Both the position numbers and the translations under genes were made by a program. A stretch of DNA of 39,969 bases from Acidimicrobiaceae bacterium (lineage in GTDB: Bacteria; Actinomycetota; Acidimicrobiia; Acidimicrobiales; RAAP-2): positions 1 to 39,969 of the forward strand of contig PLEI01000059.1 in the NCBI GenBank assembly GCA_003136415.1, written 5' to 3'. The notes beneath the pieces are model-generated. The model ran no database searches and was not told where the DNA came from. It was given only the letters and a program-made list of their open reading frames with translations. Each line of letters begins with the position of its first letter. The stretch's first letter is position 1. Shown here piece after piece: positions 23,888-32,055 of the stretch.

Positions 23888-24450
23888 GAATTCAAAAATG
23901 GGGTTCAACGACAGGGGCGACATACTGCTGCGAACCGTGTCGTTACCGCAACTCGCTCGTAAAATACAAGTGGACTAGGACCCAAAATGCGTCGAATTGA
24001 TAGTCATCACAGCCATGAGTAATACTCAGGGCTGTGATGACTATCAGTCAGGCCAGCACACAGGAACGAACCACTTCCATTTCACCTATGAAGCCCGCAT
24101 TTCGCCACTTGCCGCACACTGTGACCCAGAATCCCGCGTACGCGCCCGCCGCACCGACCGCTCTCTCCGGCGACTGCAGAGCTCTCTCATCACCTGGCTC
24201 GCACCGCGTTAGCAATCAAGCGCTCGAGTCGTGAAGTCTCCAAAGTTGGCGCCTCCCCAGTGATCTCATCACAGCAAGGTTCGGCGTTTAGTGGAGATTC
24301 TGGTTGATAAAGACCAATTGGGATCCAAATCGACCGATTTAGTTGGCGAGGACTTCGCGAATGCCAGAACCGCGGTCGACCCTTCGGCAAACACTGAAGG
24401 ACTTCACGAGGTGCGGTAATTACGTGCGGGTTCATGTCGGGCCCGGTAAT
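23888..24450 (+). repeat. Dispersed right-end module, copy 1 (with hairpin)
   Basis: This non-coding stretch is the first of three copies of a module. Bases 23888-23968 match 35257-35335 closely (starting GAATTCA). The segment starting ACCCAAAATGCGTCGAATTG near 23980, its hairpin and the following 80 bases match both other copies. Downstream the similarity to copy 3 weakens but returns at TCGACCCTTC-GCAAAC (24376-24392) and GCGGGTTC (24426-24433), in the same order and spacing as near the proposed attR. Small open frames inside the copies are not conserved as proteins. The copy separates the toxin-antitoxin genes from the secreted protein gene and looks like an eroded right end of an earlier element. 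The rest of 23657-24504 shows no gene. Confidence 0.65.
23999..24045 (+). other. Long conserved hairpin in repeat copy 1
   Basis: The arms 23999-24014 and 24030-24045 are perfectly complementary over 16 bases (CATCACAGCC against GGCTGTGATG in the core). Inside an A/G mismatch, TGAGT and ACTCA pair again around AAT. The same structure recurs in the other two copies (29083-29122 and 35369-35410) with a few unpaired positions. No T-run follows. It could be an origin, a regulatory RNA structure or a recombination accessory site. Confidence 0.6.
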
Positions 24451-24504
24451 CCAAAATTGTTGAATGCAAGTTTGTCATTCGGCGAGAACAGATTCCCATC
24501 GTTT

Positions 24505-25203
24505 TCACCACCCGCTGGAGGGCGGAAAATTCCAAATTGCTGTTGTCACCAATTGCCCGTTAATCATGGTCTGACTTATCGCACGGAATTCATAATTAAT
24601 TCCGTTGTGAATGGCGGGTACGACCCAGTCGATTGTTCCTGGCACAGCAGGGTCAGGTTGACTGGTGTAGGCAACGGCCTGCCAATTGCTACTACCCTGC
24701 TCTGCCCATTGGAGTCCTGTCAAACCAGACACCTGACTGACTTCGGGAAGAATCCAATTGCCCAAATTTAAGAACGGCCTCCATGGCATGGTACCCACGG
24801 TTGGCGGCGGAGGACCCAAGTTTGCAACCGTCGTGGTAGTCGTGGTTGTCGTGGTGGTGTTAATGGTCTTTCCAGCCTGAGTAACCTTCCAGCGATGGAC
24901 AGTTGCGGTCTTACCGCGCACGGTCAGTGTGATCTCGTACGGCTTCGCCTTAGTCGATGCGTTCTCCGTGAACCTGGCCAAGCGAACGACATGGCCGGTC
25001 TTGCACTTCACGGTCTTTGTGAATCCCGCAATCTTCGGACTTGACGACCAACCACATGTCTTGGCATTCCTCACCGAGACGGCGAAAGTGACTGAGCCAC
25101 CTGAAGCTCTAACTGTCTTCGTGGCAGCGCCCGCCTGTGTGGCGATGAGGCCGCCTAGACAAAGCGCAGCAGTCGTGACACTGACGACAATCCTGCGCTT
25201 CAT
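24505..25203 (-). CDS. Secreted protein with Thr-rich linker, unknown function
   Basis: The 232-residue protein has a clear signal peptide (MKRRIVVSVTTAALCLGGLIATQAGA cut before ATKT). A beta-rich domain at about 28-108 with two cysteines (CGWSSSP, VKCKTG) follows. Then comes a run of ten threonines at about 115-124 with a proline stretch, and a second domain of about 90 residues ending WNFPPSSGW. The layout resembles exported adhesion or Ig-like proteins of actinobacteria. I do not assign a family. The second domain has features of a fibronectin-like fold (LQWAEQGSSNWQAVAYTS). The gene is less GC-rich than the flanks. It lies just inside repeat copy 1 and may be cargo of the island. Confidence 0.65.
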   Translation of the reverse strand: MKRRIVVSVTTAALCLGGLIATQAGAATKTVRASGGSVTFAVSVRNAKTCGWSSSPKIAGFTKTVKCKTGHVVRLARFTENASTKAKPYEITLTVRGKTATVHRWKVTQAGKTINTTTTTTTTTTVANLGPPPPTVGTMPWRPFLNLGNWILPEVSQVSGLTGLQWAEQGSSNWQAVAYTSQPDPAVPGTIDWVVPAIHNGINYEFRAISQTMINGQLVTTAIWNFPPSSGW

Positions 25204-25335
25204 TGAAACCTCCTAGAACTGTTTTCATCATGACCAACCGTTGAGTCAGAAGATGGAGTGGGCATACGGATCTCGTTTCAATTATTCCATCTTTGAATCC
25301 TCCACTCGGATAATGTGCAAGTCGGCCCCCCGGAG

Positions 25336-26214
25336 TCACTCCAGTGGACCCAACCCTGCAATCTCATCAATCGTCTCGTCTTGCATCTCGCGTGCCCGTT
25401 CTCGTGCCCATCGAATCGCGCCCCGTCGATCCCATCCTTCGCGAGTCACATCTCCACTCCGGTATGCGGAAACGATGTGTTTACTATCTCTGCCAATTGC
25501 GAGGCCAATCCAACAGTTTTCGGCACTATTTCCGCTCAACAACGTTCGACTATTTAGAATGCTTGACCAATTCTCGGTCACAAGCAACTCGATTCCATTC
25601 CGTAAGAAGCGCCCACGTCTAATTTTGACTCCTGCTGGTGGTTGGAACTCGATGTCAATCAAGATCTTTCGGTAGCCGTCTCTCAGAATGAGTCTATGAC
25701 CGACGAGTTCGACGTCGTAAACCAATGCGGAGAACGTAAGTTCATTATCGACGATGGTAAGAACTTCGCGTCCACCTTCATCTGCAATGTGCAGAGTTAG
25801 CATGTAGTGGTTATCTTCGAGTCGGGCACTCAGCAATCCCGTCCCGTCTATTCGTACTGGCTGAACGATGCCGTAACTTGACAACAGTCCTGTAAAGGTA
25901 TTCGTCCCGACATCGAATTCGTACCTCTCACCTGAGAACCAAAGCGAATACGGCGTTGACTCTCCGCTTCGAAGATTCAGAGGGGATTCGCTAAATTCCT
26001 CTACTAAGTGACCAGGTAATAATCCATTCGTCTTTTCGTGATGATGTCGCTTGCACAGCAATACGATCCTGTCCTCTTCGTGCTGCTTTGTATTGGCCCA
26101 TCCGTCGATATGTTCATACTCATATATGGGCAGTCCACATACCACACAACCGAAACCACATCTCTGCCTAATGCTTCGTTTCATTCCACTTGGAATTGGT
26201 GGTCGCTTATCCAC
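25336..26214 (-). CDS. HNH endonuclease domain protein
   Basis: The 292-residue protein has an N-terminal HNH finger: Cys23 and Cys26 in CVVC, His35 in YEYEHIDGW, Cys54 in LLCKRHHHE, and a His at 57-59 completing the site. The remaining 220 residues are beta-rich (LTIVDNELTFSALVYDVELVG, LILRDGYRKILIDIEF) and end in an acidic helix. I do not recognise this C-terminal part. The GTG start has GGAGGG seven bases before it. HNH proteins of this size on islands are often restriction-like nucleases, but no partner methylase is adjacent. Base composition is lower in GC than the flanks, a sign of transfer. Confidence 0.7.
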   Translation of the reverse strand: MDKRPPIPSGMKRSIRQRCGFGCVVCGLPIYEYEHIDGWANTKQHEEDRIVLLCKRHHHEKTNGLLPGHLVEEFSESPLNLRSGESTPYSLWFSGERYEFDVGTNTFTGLLSSYGIVQPVRIDGTGLLSARLEDNHYMLTLHIADEGGREVLTIVDNELTFSALVYDVELVGHRLILRDGYRKILIDIEFQPPAGVKIRRGRFLRNGIELLVTENWSSILNSRTLLSGNSAENCWIGLAIGRDSKHIVSAYRSGDVTREGWDRRGAIRWARERAREMQDETIDEIAGLGPLE

Positions 26215-26429
26215 GTATGCCGCCCTCCGACTAACAGGCTCCCCTCGCGCTAGTGCGCCAACGGGTCAAAAATGCGTAAGCCAGCGACGATCACTCTAGC
26301 CACCCGAAGCCTGGAGGCGCGGTTTCCCGCGTCACCATGTATCGCCGCTGTGACGCTTTCCCGCGTGCCAAGAGTTGATACGCCAGTCTTAGATTGGGCA
26401 CGTCGGCCCTTCGACGCAAATGTGAACTG

Positions 26430-26972
26430 TCAGTTCTCGTTGGATCGTTGAACTCGTTCGACATACGTCTGGATTGCTTTTAGATACGTGGACTCGGAGA
26501 TTCTCCAACTTTGCGGACCCCGTACGTGACTCGAATCCGCTGGTCCATCCGATTGCATCTCTTCAAGAAGACTATTTGTAAACCCGCGTCCGGCAAGATT
26601 GGGGTTTCCCTCAATAGCGCGCTGCCACAGTTCGCGCGCTCGATCGCTTGGCTCGAAGGTCATGTCAGTGTTTTGTAGCAAGCCTCCTGGCACTAATCGA
26701 GATATTGCCCAGCACAGTTCATCGCGATCAATGAACACTGACGGATTACTCGTGCGTCGAGTGGCTCCGAGAATACTTGGGAGATCCACGTCCAGTCCGT
26801 TTCCAGCTAAGAGCGCTGAAGAGAGTACCCACGCATCCCTCCAGTACCATTCAGGTACAACGTTCATTTCGGAATTATCCTCACCCGGGCCCTGGGTGCG
26901 TCCGTAGGCGAACCAGGCGGCGTACGTCTTCTTGCCGTAGTCACGCTTCGCCAGTTCGCCCTCGACCAACAC
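26430..26972 (-). CDS. Protein of unknown function, divergent to HEPN-like gene
   Basis: From the GTG at 26972 the protein is 180 residues: LVEGELAKRDYGKKTYAAWFAYGRTQG, then a tryptophan-rich helix PEWYWRDAWVLSSALLAG, and a C-terminal helix ESTYLKAIQTYVERVQ. The frame is open up to 27107, but that longer form would overlap the start of the oppositely oriented gene at 27021. I prefer the shorter one, although no convincing ribosome site is visible. I do not recognise the family. Its head-to-head position with a HEPN-like gene suggests a possible paired function, which is inference only. Confidence 0.5.
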   Translation of the reverse strand: MLVEGELAKRDYGKKTYAAWFAYGRTQGPGEDNSEMNVVPEWYWRDAWVLSSALLAGNGLDVDLPSILGATRRTSNPSVFIDRDELCWAISRLVPGGLLQNTDMTFEPSDRARELWQRAIEGNPNLAGRGFTNSLLEEMQSDGPADSSHVRGPQSWRISESTYLKAIQTYVERVQRSNEN

Positions 26973-27020
26973 GAGTGGGACAGGGTTGAATACCCTCCCC
27001 AATGGTGGGATGCTCGAAGG

Positions 27021-27548
27021 ATGAACGACGCAGTGAACGAACTGGAAGACGGAGGTGAGTCCGAGAACAATGCCGACGACGAAATTCGTCTGATGCGCCG
27101 CTACCACCTCGGCGCTATCGCTGAGGAGTCCGCTGGGCTGGAATCCCTACTGCGGGGGGTGTTCGCTTCGCTACTTGGCTCTCCGCGGGCCACTGTCGTT
27201 GCCGCCGGGCAAAATATGACCTGGCTAACGATTAATGCGCTGGCAATCATCGATACCAACGATGAGGTTCGAGGCCCGTCACTTGGCGATCCCGAAAAGG
27301 TGGCACGCTTCCGTGCGGCGATCAAGCAATGCGGTGACCTTTACAAGAGAAGAAACCAGCTGATCCACGGGGCCTGGTTCGACGGCGACGCAGCGTTGAC
27401 TCAACTGAGGAGCAAGTGGCGCCAACCTCAGGCGTTCGCGGTTGAGGTGCAGGTCGGAGAGATCGAGGGACTGGCGGAGGAGTTCAACAAGGCCAGCGGA
27501 GAACTGATGGCGGCAATCTTTGAGGTAAAGGGCATCCTGGCGGAATGA
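27021..27548 (+). CDS. HEPN-like protein, possible RNase
   Basis: The 175-residue, mainly helical protein carries RRNQLIHGAW at 110-119, giving the RX4H pattern (Arg111-Asn112, His116) typical of HEPN ribonucleases found in toxin-antitoxin and phage-defence systems. Helices before it (EESAGLESLLRGVFASLLG, ARFRAAIKQCGDLYKRR) and after it (IEGLAEEFNKASGELMAAIFEV) fit the HEPN bundle. The start codon is uncertain because the upstream region overlaps the 5' extension of the divergent gene. A non-catalytic relative that only keeps the fold is possible. The next 420 bases contain no gene. Confidence 0.55.
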   Translation: MNDAVNELEDGGESENNADDEIRLMRRYHLGAIAEESAGLESLLRGVFASLLGSPRATVVAAGQNMTWLTINALAIIDTNDEVRGPSLGDPEKVARFRAAIKQCGDLYKRRNQLIHGAWFDGDAALTQLRSKWRQPQAFAVEVQVGEIEGLAEEFNKASGELMAAIFEVKGILAE

Positions 27549-27975
27549 CATCAGGTGTCCTCTGCGATTCCACGGCAGAACGCCTGGCACGCCTCCCGGG
27601 GCCGATGGACGCCGAATCCAGCGGAGTCGGACCACCAGCTACCTCACCTCTGCCGTGCTCACCCGAACGTAACCGACGCGTTGGCCGGGCATTCTCGTTC
27701 CTCCGTGAATGTGTCACTTTAGGGTTTAGACCTTCGCCTAGAAGTGTCACAAAATACTGATATCGACCCTACTGTGACAGGCCGACAACTCGTCGTGTTA
27801 CGTCACGTTGGGGTATACCCCATTGAGACAATTCTCAGTCGCCGCTGGTCAATGTCACCACAAGAGCATGACGAAATCACGAATACCGAGTGCCGACGAT
27901 CGGCGCATCCGTCCGGGTGGCAACCGTGCTCCGGCCGCAAGCAACGGTTAAGTTCGCGCAACCCCAGTAATCCGG
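27549..27975. other. Intergenic stretch with an imperfect hairpin
   Basis: No convincing coding region is visible. GTGTCACTTTAGG (27711-27723) and CCTAGAAGTGTCAC (27737-27750) form an imperfect stem with one mismatch and one bulge. The two GTGTCAC words also read as a direct repeat. It may be the remnant of a mobile-element end; I found no matching second end. Confidence 0.35.
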
Positions 27976-28951
27976 TTAAGCGAGGACTCCGTGGAGCCAG
28001 CCGAGGATCGTTGCAAGGACCTCGGGGTCGAGATGAGTGCCGTCCTCGTTGTAGCCGTTGCCAGGTGTCGTCATCACCTCGGCAGTGGAGCGCATCTCCC
28101 CTTGAAAACGTGGTTGGCGTGCGCCGGATAGGCGAAGGTGATTTTGTCCTTCCCGGCAGCGGCGCGTTGAAGCGGGGTGCCGTCGAGAGTGACGTCGACC
28201 TGGAGATCCTTTCGGCCGATGAGTATGAGTGTGGGGATTTCCACCTCGGGAAGGAAGTCGGCGGCGTCCTCGGACCATAGTTCGCGGGCCAGCGGGAGGT
28301 TGCCCGGTGACTCGAAACTGGCGAGCACCATCTTCACGCTGTCGGAGAGTCGCGGATCCGGGTTCATGGGCTCTCCGGCCTCATAGCGTGCGGCCGCGGC
28401 CTTCACCTCGGACATGAACTCGGCGCCGCCGGGGACCTGCGCCGCCTGCAGTGCGAGTTGGGACAGCAGGACCTCGCCGACGGGCCGTCCGGGAGGCGCG
28501 GCGAGCACGATGCCAGCGAAAGGCACCTCCTGCTGGTTGGTTGCGTAATGGAGCACGTGGAGCGTACCCTCGCTGTTGCCGAGCCCGGCGATGCGTGCAG
28601 CGTCGATGCCGTCGTGACCGGCCAGGACGGCGACGGCCGCCACGAGCTCGTCGAGGTGTGATCGCATGCTCCACTTGCCGAAGAGGACGCGGGCACTTTC
28701 GACCAGTCAGGGCCGGAGGCCCGCTTGTCGTAGCGGAGCGACGCGATGCCGGCGTCCGCAAACGCCTCGGCGAAGAGTCTGGCACTGCCGTTAGTGCCGG
28801 GGAGCAGGGTTGAGCACCAGTCACGGTCGGTGGGCCCGCTTCCAGCGACCAAGACGACGGCCGGGAATGGACCCTTACCGGCTGGGAGCGTCAGCGTTCC
28901 ACGCATAGTGATGCCATCCAGCGACCAGCTGACTTCGACAGAATGTGTCAT
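27976..28951 (-). pseudogene. Alpha/beta hydrolase broken by two frameshifts
   Basis: Three frames on the minus strand together give one alpha/beta hydrolase of about 320 residues. Frame one starts at the ATG at 28951 (MTHSVEVSWSLDGITMRGTL, VLVAGSGPTDRDW, LRYDKRASGPDW). Near 28700 the sequence continues in a second frame with MRSHLDELVAAVAVL, the nucleophile elbow GLGNSEG and LILIGRKD. Near 28105 it moves to a third frame with EMRSTAEVMTTPGNGYNEDG and LATILGWLHGVLA. The blocks are collinear with dienelactone-hydrolase-like enzymes of this length. Both shifts look like single-base changes, so either the gene has decayed or the assembly has two errors here. Confidence 0.75.
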
Positions 28952-29058
28952 GCAACTCACCATAGGTTCATCTCTCCTCAATCAAAAGTAGGTGTTGAGA
29001 TGTAACGCCCCTGCGCAATTACGCTTAACTTTCACACCATCTATCTCACCTTGCTGCC

Positions 29059-29305
29059 GAACCCAAAATGCGTCGAATTGAAGTTCATCACCGCCATGAG
29101 CAATACTCAGGGCTGTGATGACCATCAGTCAGACCAGCACACAGGAACGAACCACTTCCATTGCACCTATGAAGCCCGCATTTCGCCACTTAGCGCACAC
29201 CAATCGCCAAAGTCGTGCCTACGCGGGCCTTGCGCGCACCGTCTCAGACCAGGGTCATCACCGCGTCGGCGAAACCACCGCCGCGTGTTTCGCTCCGACA
29301 GGTGG
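29059..29305 (+). repeat. Dispersed right-end module, copy 2
   Basis: Bases 29059-29305 are nearly identical to 35348-35593, starting GAACCCAAAATGCG and ending AGGTGG. They include the hairpin and the pair of TCGCCA words at 29183 and 29204 (21 bp apart). This copy lacks the upstream 80-base part present in copies 1 and 3, and the matching downstream part is also missing, so it is truncated on both sides. It separates the hydrolase pseudogene from the GntR-ABC operon. The remainder of 28952-29399 has no gene. Confidence 0.7.
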
Positions 29306-29399
29306 GAAGGGATTCCTCCCACCCGGACATTCGCTTAGCGATGAGAGCAACTGAGCAACTGGTACGTGGAGAATCACCGTGAGCGGCGAAGTGAAAGAC

Positions 29400-30449
29400 C
29401 TACGCGCGGGTGCGACGTACCCACCACCAGCCACCCCACCAGAGCAATGCGCTCGCCCCGAGCACCAGGGCGCCTTCACGGTCCTGCAGTGTCCAGAACT
29501 CGCTCTCGGGGATGTAGACCTCGATGAGTTCGAGCCCGAGCTTCGTCTTGCAGCCATTGGAGATCTCAACGCTCTGTCGAGGGCTTGCGTTCTGCAGCTG
29601 CGTCTTGCCCAAGACCACCTTGGCCAGTGCCGTCGTGCAGGTATTTATCTCCGCGTAGTAGGAATTGCTGGCGGACGCTGAGGGGATACCCGGCTGTCCG
29701 ATCTGACGGTATCCGCCGTAGTAGTAGTCGGTCTCCGGGGAGATGATGGGGAGTTGCTCCAATTGGCCGTGGGCGACCTTATTGACGATGATCGACGTCC
29801 GGGTGGCGACGATGTCGGTACGCCAGTCTTTATTGACGACGTAGTTGGCGCCGTAGCCCGCGAGTAGACCGACCACCACCAACCACCCCGGGTGGCGTAC
29901 GAACAGACCGAGGATCAACGTCAACGACGTCGCCAACATGGCGTAGGCGACAAGAATCCAACCATCCGCCAAGAAGACCTGCGAATCGAAACGAGTCTGG
30001 TAGTGGACTGCTCCCTCCCACCACGACATCGTGACCGCCACCGGTATGATCAACACCGCGGTGCCGAGCAGCGCCACCGCCGACGACTCGCTCCACCATC
30101 GCCGACGAGAACGCGACTGGGTCCAGGCCCAGCGCACGGTGCCACGGTCGAACTCTGCGGCGACCGTTGCGGCGCCGATCACGGAGGCGATGACCAGCGT
30201 CACCACGATGACCACCAGCAAGTAGTTGCCCTGGCCACCTTGGAGGCTGAAGTACTGCTGGGAGACCCGATTGCAGAACGTGCTGTTCGCGGTGCTCCAT
30301 CCTCCGCCGTGGCACGGTGCACCGTAATACTGGCGGGCGAGGTGTTGTGCGGTGCGGCCTGTCCACACGGCGATTGCGATGATGATCGCGACGGCGAGCG
30401 CACCGCCGACGAGGATTGAGCGCAGCCGACGCCAGGCGATCCACATCAT
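29400..30449 (-). CDS. ABC transporter permease of a GntR-regulated operon
   Basis: The 349-residue membrane protein has six hydrophobic helices, with a large extracytoplasmic stretch between the fifth and sixth (about 235-315) containing two cysteines. It resembles ABC-2-type permeases of the YtrA-linked kind: IAWRRLRSILVGGALAVAI at the start and AAEFDRGTVRWAWTQSRSRRRWW after the second helix. The ATG at 30449 overlaps the stop of the ATPase gene as ATGA. With the ATPase it should form a full exporter of unknown substrate; such operons often respond to cell-envelope antibiotics. It is the last gene of the GntR - ATPase - permease operon. Confidence 0.78.
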   Translation of the reverse strand: MMWIAWRRLRSILVGGALAVAIIIAIAVWTGRTAQHLARQYYGAPCHGGGWSTANSTFCNRVSQQYFSLQGGQGNYLLVVIVVTLVIASVIGAATVAAEFDRGTVRWAWTQSRSRRRWWSESSAVALLGTAVLIIPVAVTMSWWEGAVHYQTRFDSQVFLADGWILVAYAMLATSLTLILGLFVRHPGWLVVVGLLAGYGANYVVNKDWRTDIVATRTSIIVNKVAHGQLEQLPIISPETDYYYGGYRQIGQPGIPSASASNSYYAEINTCTTALAKVVLGKTQLQNASPRQSVEISNGCKTKLGLELIEVYIPESEFWTLQDREGALVLGASALLWWGGWWWVRRTRA

Positions 30450-31324
30450 GACTGTGCATCTACCGTCGCACCGCGGCGCATGTAGGCCAACACGATCTCG
30501 TCGAGCGTCGGCTCCTCGAGTTCCCATTGCTCGTCGGTCACCGGGAGTTCCAGGCGCAGAAGCACCATCCCGTCACGGGTGCCGCGGCGATCCTCAATGA
30601 CGACTGCACCGTCGGGCCACTTCTCGTCGGCCATCGTCGCACGCAAGAGTCGATGGCTCTGAAGGATGAAATCGAGATCGTCGGCGACCACTACGCGACC
30701 GTGGGCGACGACGACCAGGTAGTCGCAGATGGCGACCACGTCGTCGAGGGCGTGGGTCGACAGAACCACGGTGACGTCACCTTCGCTGACCTGTTGCATC
30801 AGCAGTTGCAGCAGGTCCTGGCGCGCGGCCGGGTCCAGGGCGGCGGCCGGTTCGTCGAGAATCAATAACTCCGGCTCGGTGGCGAGACAAAGCGTCAGGG
30901 CGACCTGCGCGTTCTGCCCCCCGGACAAGTGACGAACGCGTTGATCGAGACCGATCCCCAACTGGGCCAAGTAGTCCTTAGCGAGACTCTCATTCCAGTG
31001 TTGGTTGGTGCGAGCGGCGGCGGTGAGCATCTCACCGACTCGAAAACCCCGATAAAGCGGCCGGTCCTGATCGAGGTACCCCACTCTCGACAATTGCGAA
31101 GCGACGTCCAGCGGCCCCGTGTGACCCAAGACCGACACCTCACCCGACGAGGGGGCAGTCAGTCCCGCCATGATGCGCAACATCGTCGACTTGCCCGCCC
31201 CGTTGGAGCCGACGAGTGCGACGACGCGTCCCTGGGGAATCATCAGGGTGCACTCGCGTAGCGCGGTCCTACGCCGATACACCTTGGTCACGTCATGCAG
31301 TTCGACCACCGCGTGCGAGGTCAT
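30446..31324 (-). CDS. ABC transporter ATP-binding protein
   Basis: The 292-residue ATPase has Walker A GSNGAGKST at 39-47, a Q-loop region DQDRPLY, the signature LSGGQ, Walker B LLILDEPAAALD and the switch histidine in STHALDD. A C-terminal extension of about 80 residues follows, as in drug-export type ATPases. I use the ATG at 31324, which overlaps the GntR stop as ATGA; the longer in-frame start would run into the regulator. Together with the downstream permease it forms an exporter whose expression is set by the GntR repressor encoded first in the operon. Confidence 0.92.
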   Translation of the reverse strand: MTSHAVVELHDVTKVYRRRTALRECTLMIPQGRVVALVGSNGAGKSTMLRIMAGLTAPSSGEVSVLGHTGPLDVASQLSRVGYLDQDRPLYRGFRVGEMLTAAARTNQHWNESLAKDYLAQLGIGLDQRVRHLSGGQNAQVALTLCLATEPELLILDEPAAALDPAARQDLLQLLMQQVSEGDVTVVLSTHALDDVVAICDYLVVVAHGRVVVADDLDFILQSHRLLRATMADEKWPDGAVVIEDRRGTRDGMVLLRLELPVTDEQWELEEPTLDEIVLAYMRRGATVDAQS

Positions 31325-31716
31325 CGACTCGCCTCGCGAGCCGCGATTGCGTCGCGCCACATCGCCTGCAGCGTCGCGTCGGAGATCCCGCGGTCGCGAG
31401 CGTCACGGATCCAGCGCTGCAGGCCCGCGCGAAGCTCACTCAATGAGTCCCCCGCCGTCACGTGCTCGCATACGAAGGTTCCGAGTCCCGACCGCCCTTC
31501 TACCAGGCCCAGGTGCTCGAGCTCTCGATAGGCCCGATGCACGGTGTTGGGATTGATAGTGACCTGCCCGACAACGTCTCGGACTGACGGAAGTTGATCG
31601 CCCCCGCGCAGCCGACCACTCTCGACCGCGCGCAAGACTTGTTCGACGAGTTGGCGATACGGTGCGATGCCACTTCGTAGGTCCAGTCGAAAGTGAATCG
31701 TAGGTTCAATTGTCAT
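31321..31716 (-). CDS. GntR-family regulator, YtrA type
   Basis: The 131-residue protein has the GntR winged HTH (YRQLVEQVLRAVESGRLRGG, LPSVRDVVGQVTINPNTVHR, YRELEHLGLVEGRSGLGTFV) and a short helical C-terminus, the layout of the YtrA subfamily that controls ABC exporters. It heads the operon and overlaps the ATPase start. The start codon lies eight bases after a TACACT box, so the message is probably leaderless. That box is half of a palindrome (31724-31739), so the protein probably represses its own operon until a ligand binds. Confidence 0.88.
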   Translation of the reverse strand: MTIEPTIHFRLDLRSGIAPYRQLVEQVLRAVESGRLRGGDQLPSVRDVVGQVTINPNTVHRAYRELEHLGLVEGRSGLGTFVCEHVTAGDSLSELRAGLQRWIRDARDRGISDATLQAMWRDAIAAREASR

Positions 31717-31723
31717 GTGTCAT

Positions 31724-31739
31724 AGTGTACTAATACACT
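31724..31739 (-). promoter_or_regulatory. GntR operator overlapping the -10 box
   Basis: AGTGTA-CTAA-TACACT is a perfect 6-4-6 palindrome immediately upstream of the GntR start. Read on the minus strand, the TACACT half at 31729-31724 fits a -10 box placed for transcription from the start codon. Overlap of operator and promoter implies autorepression. Confidence 0.6.
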
Positions 31740-31740
31740 C

Positions 31741-32055
31741 GTGCCCGTCGCAACCCGTCCTCTCGCGTTTACGGGCTGTGTGGCCCCCCAAAAACTGGTC
31801 CACTTCGCATGTCAGTGAACCGTCAAAGTGAATTTGCCGCATACATGCAGAAGGTTCCCGTGAAGAAGGCCCTCAGCGAGCTCCCCTAGCCGGGTGTTAT
31901 GCAGCACGTCCCACTTTTGGATCCGTGATGTCCCGATTACGCTTGCCAAGTCTCACTGGTGTGCTGATTACCGCATTGAACCGCACTTGCTGTAGGTACA
32001 ACGCACCACAGTTATGAGTTGTGCACCAAATCGTTAGTAAGTCGTTGAAATCTAC
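31741..32055. other. Intergenic stretch, possible insertion-sequence end
   Basis: No coding region is visible. TGTGGCCCCCCAAAAACTGG at 31778-31797, followed by TCCACTTCG, resembles terminal sequences of IS3-family elements, which often read TG-x-CCCCC-AAA-CTGG. No transposase fragment or matching inverted end was found nearby, so this is at most a relic. Confidence 0.25.
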
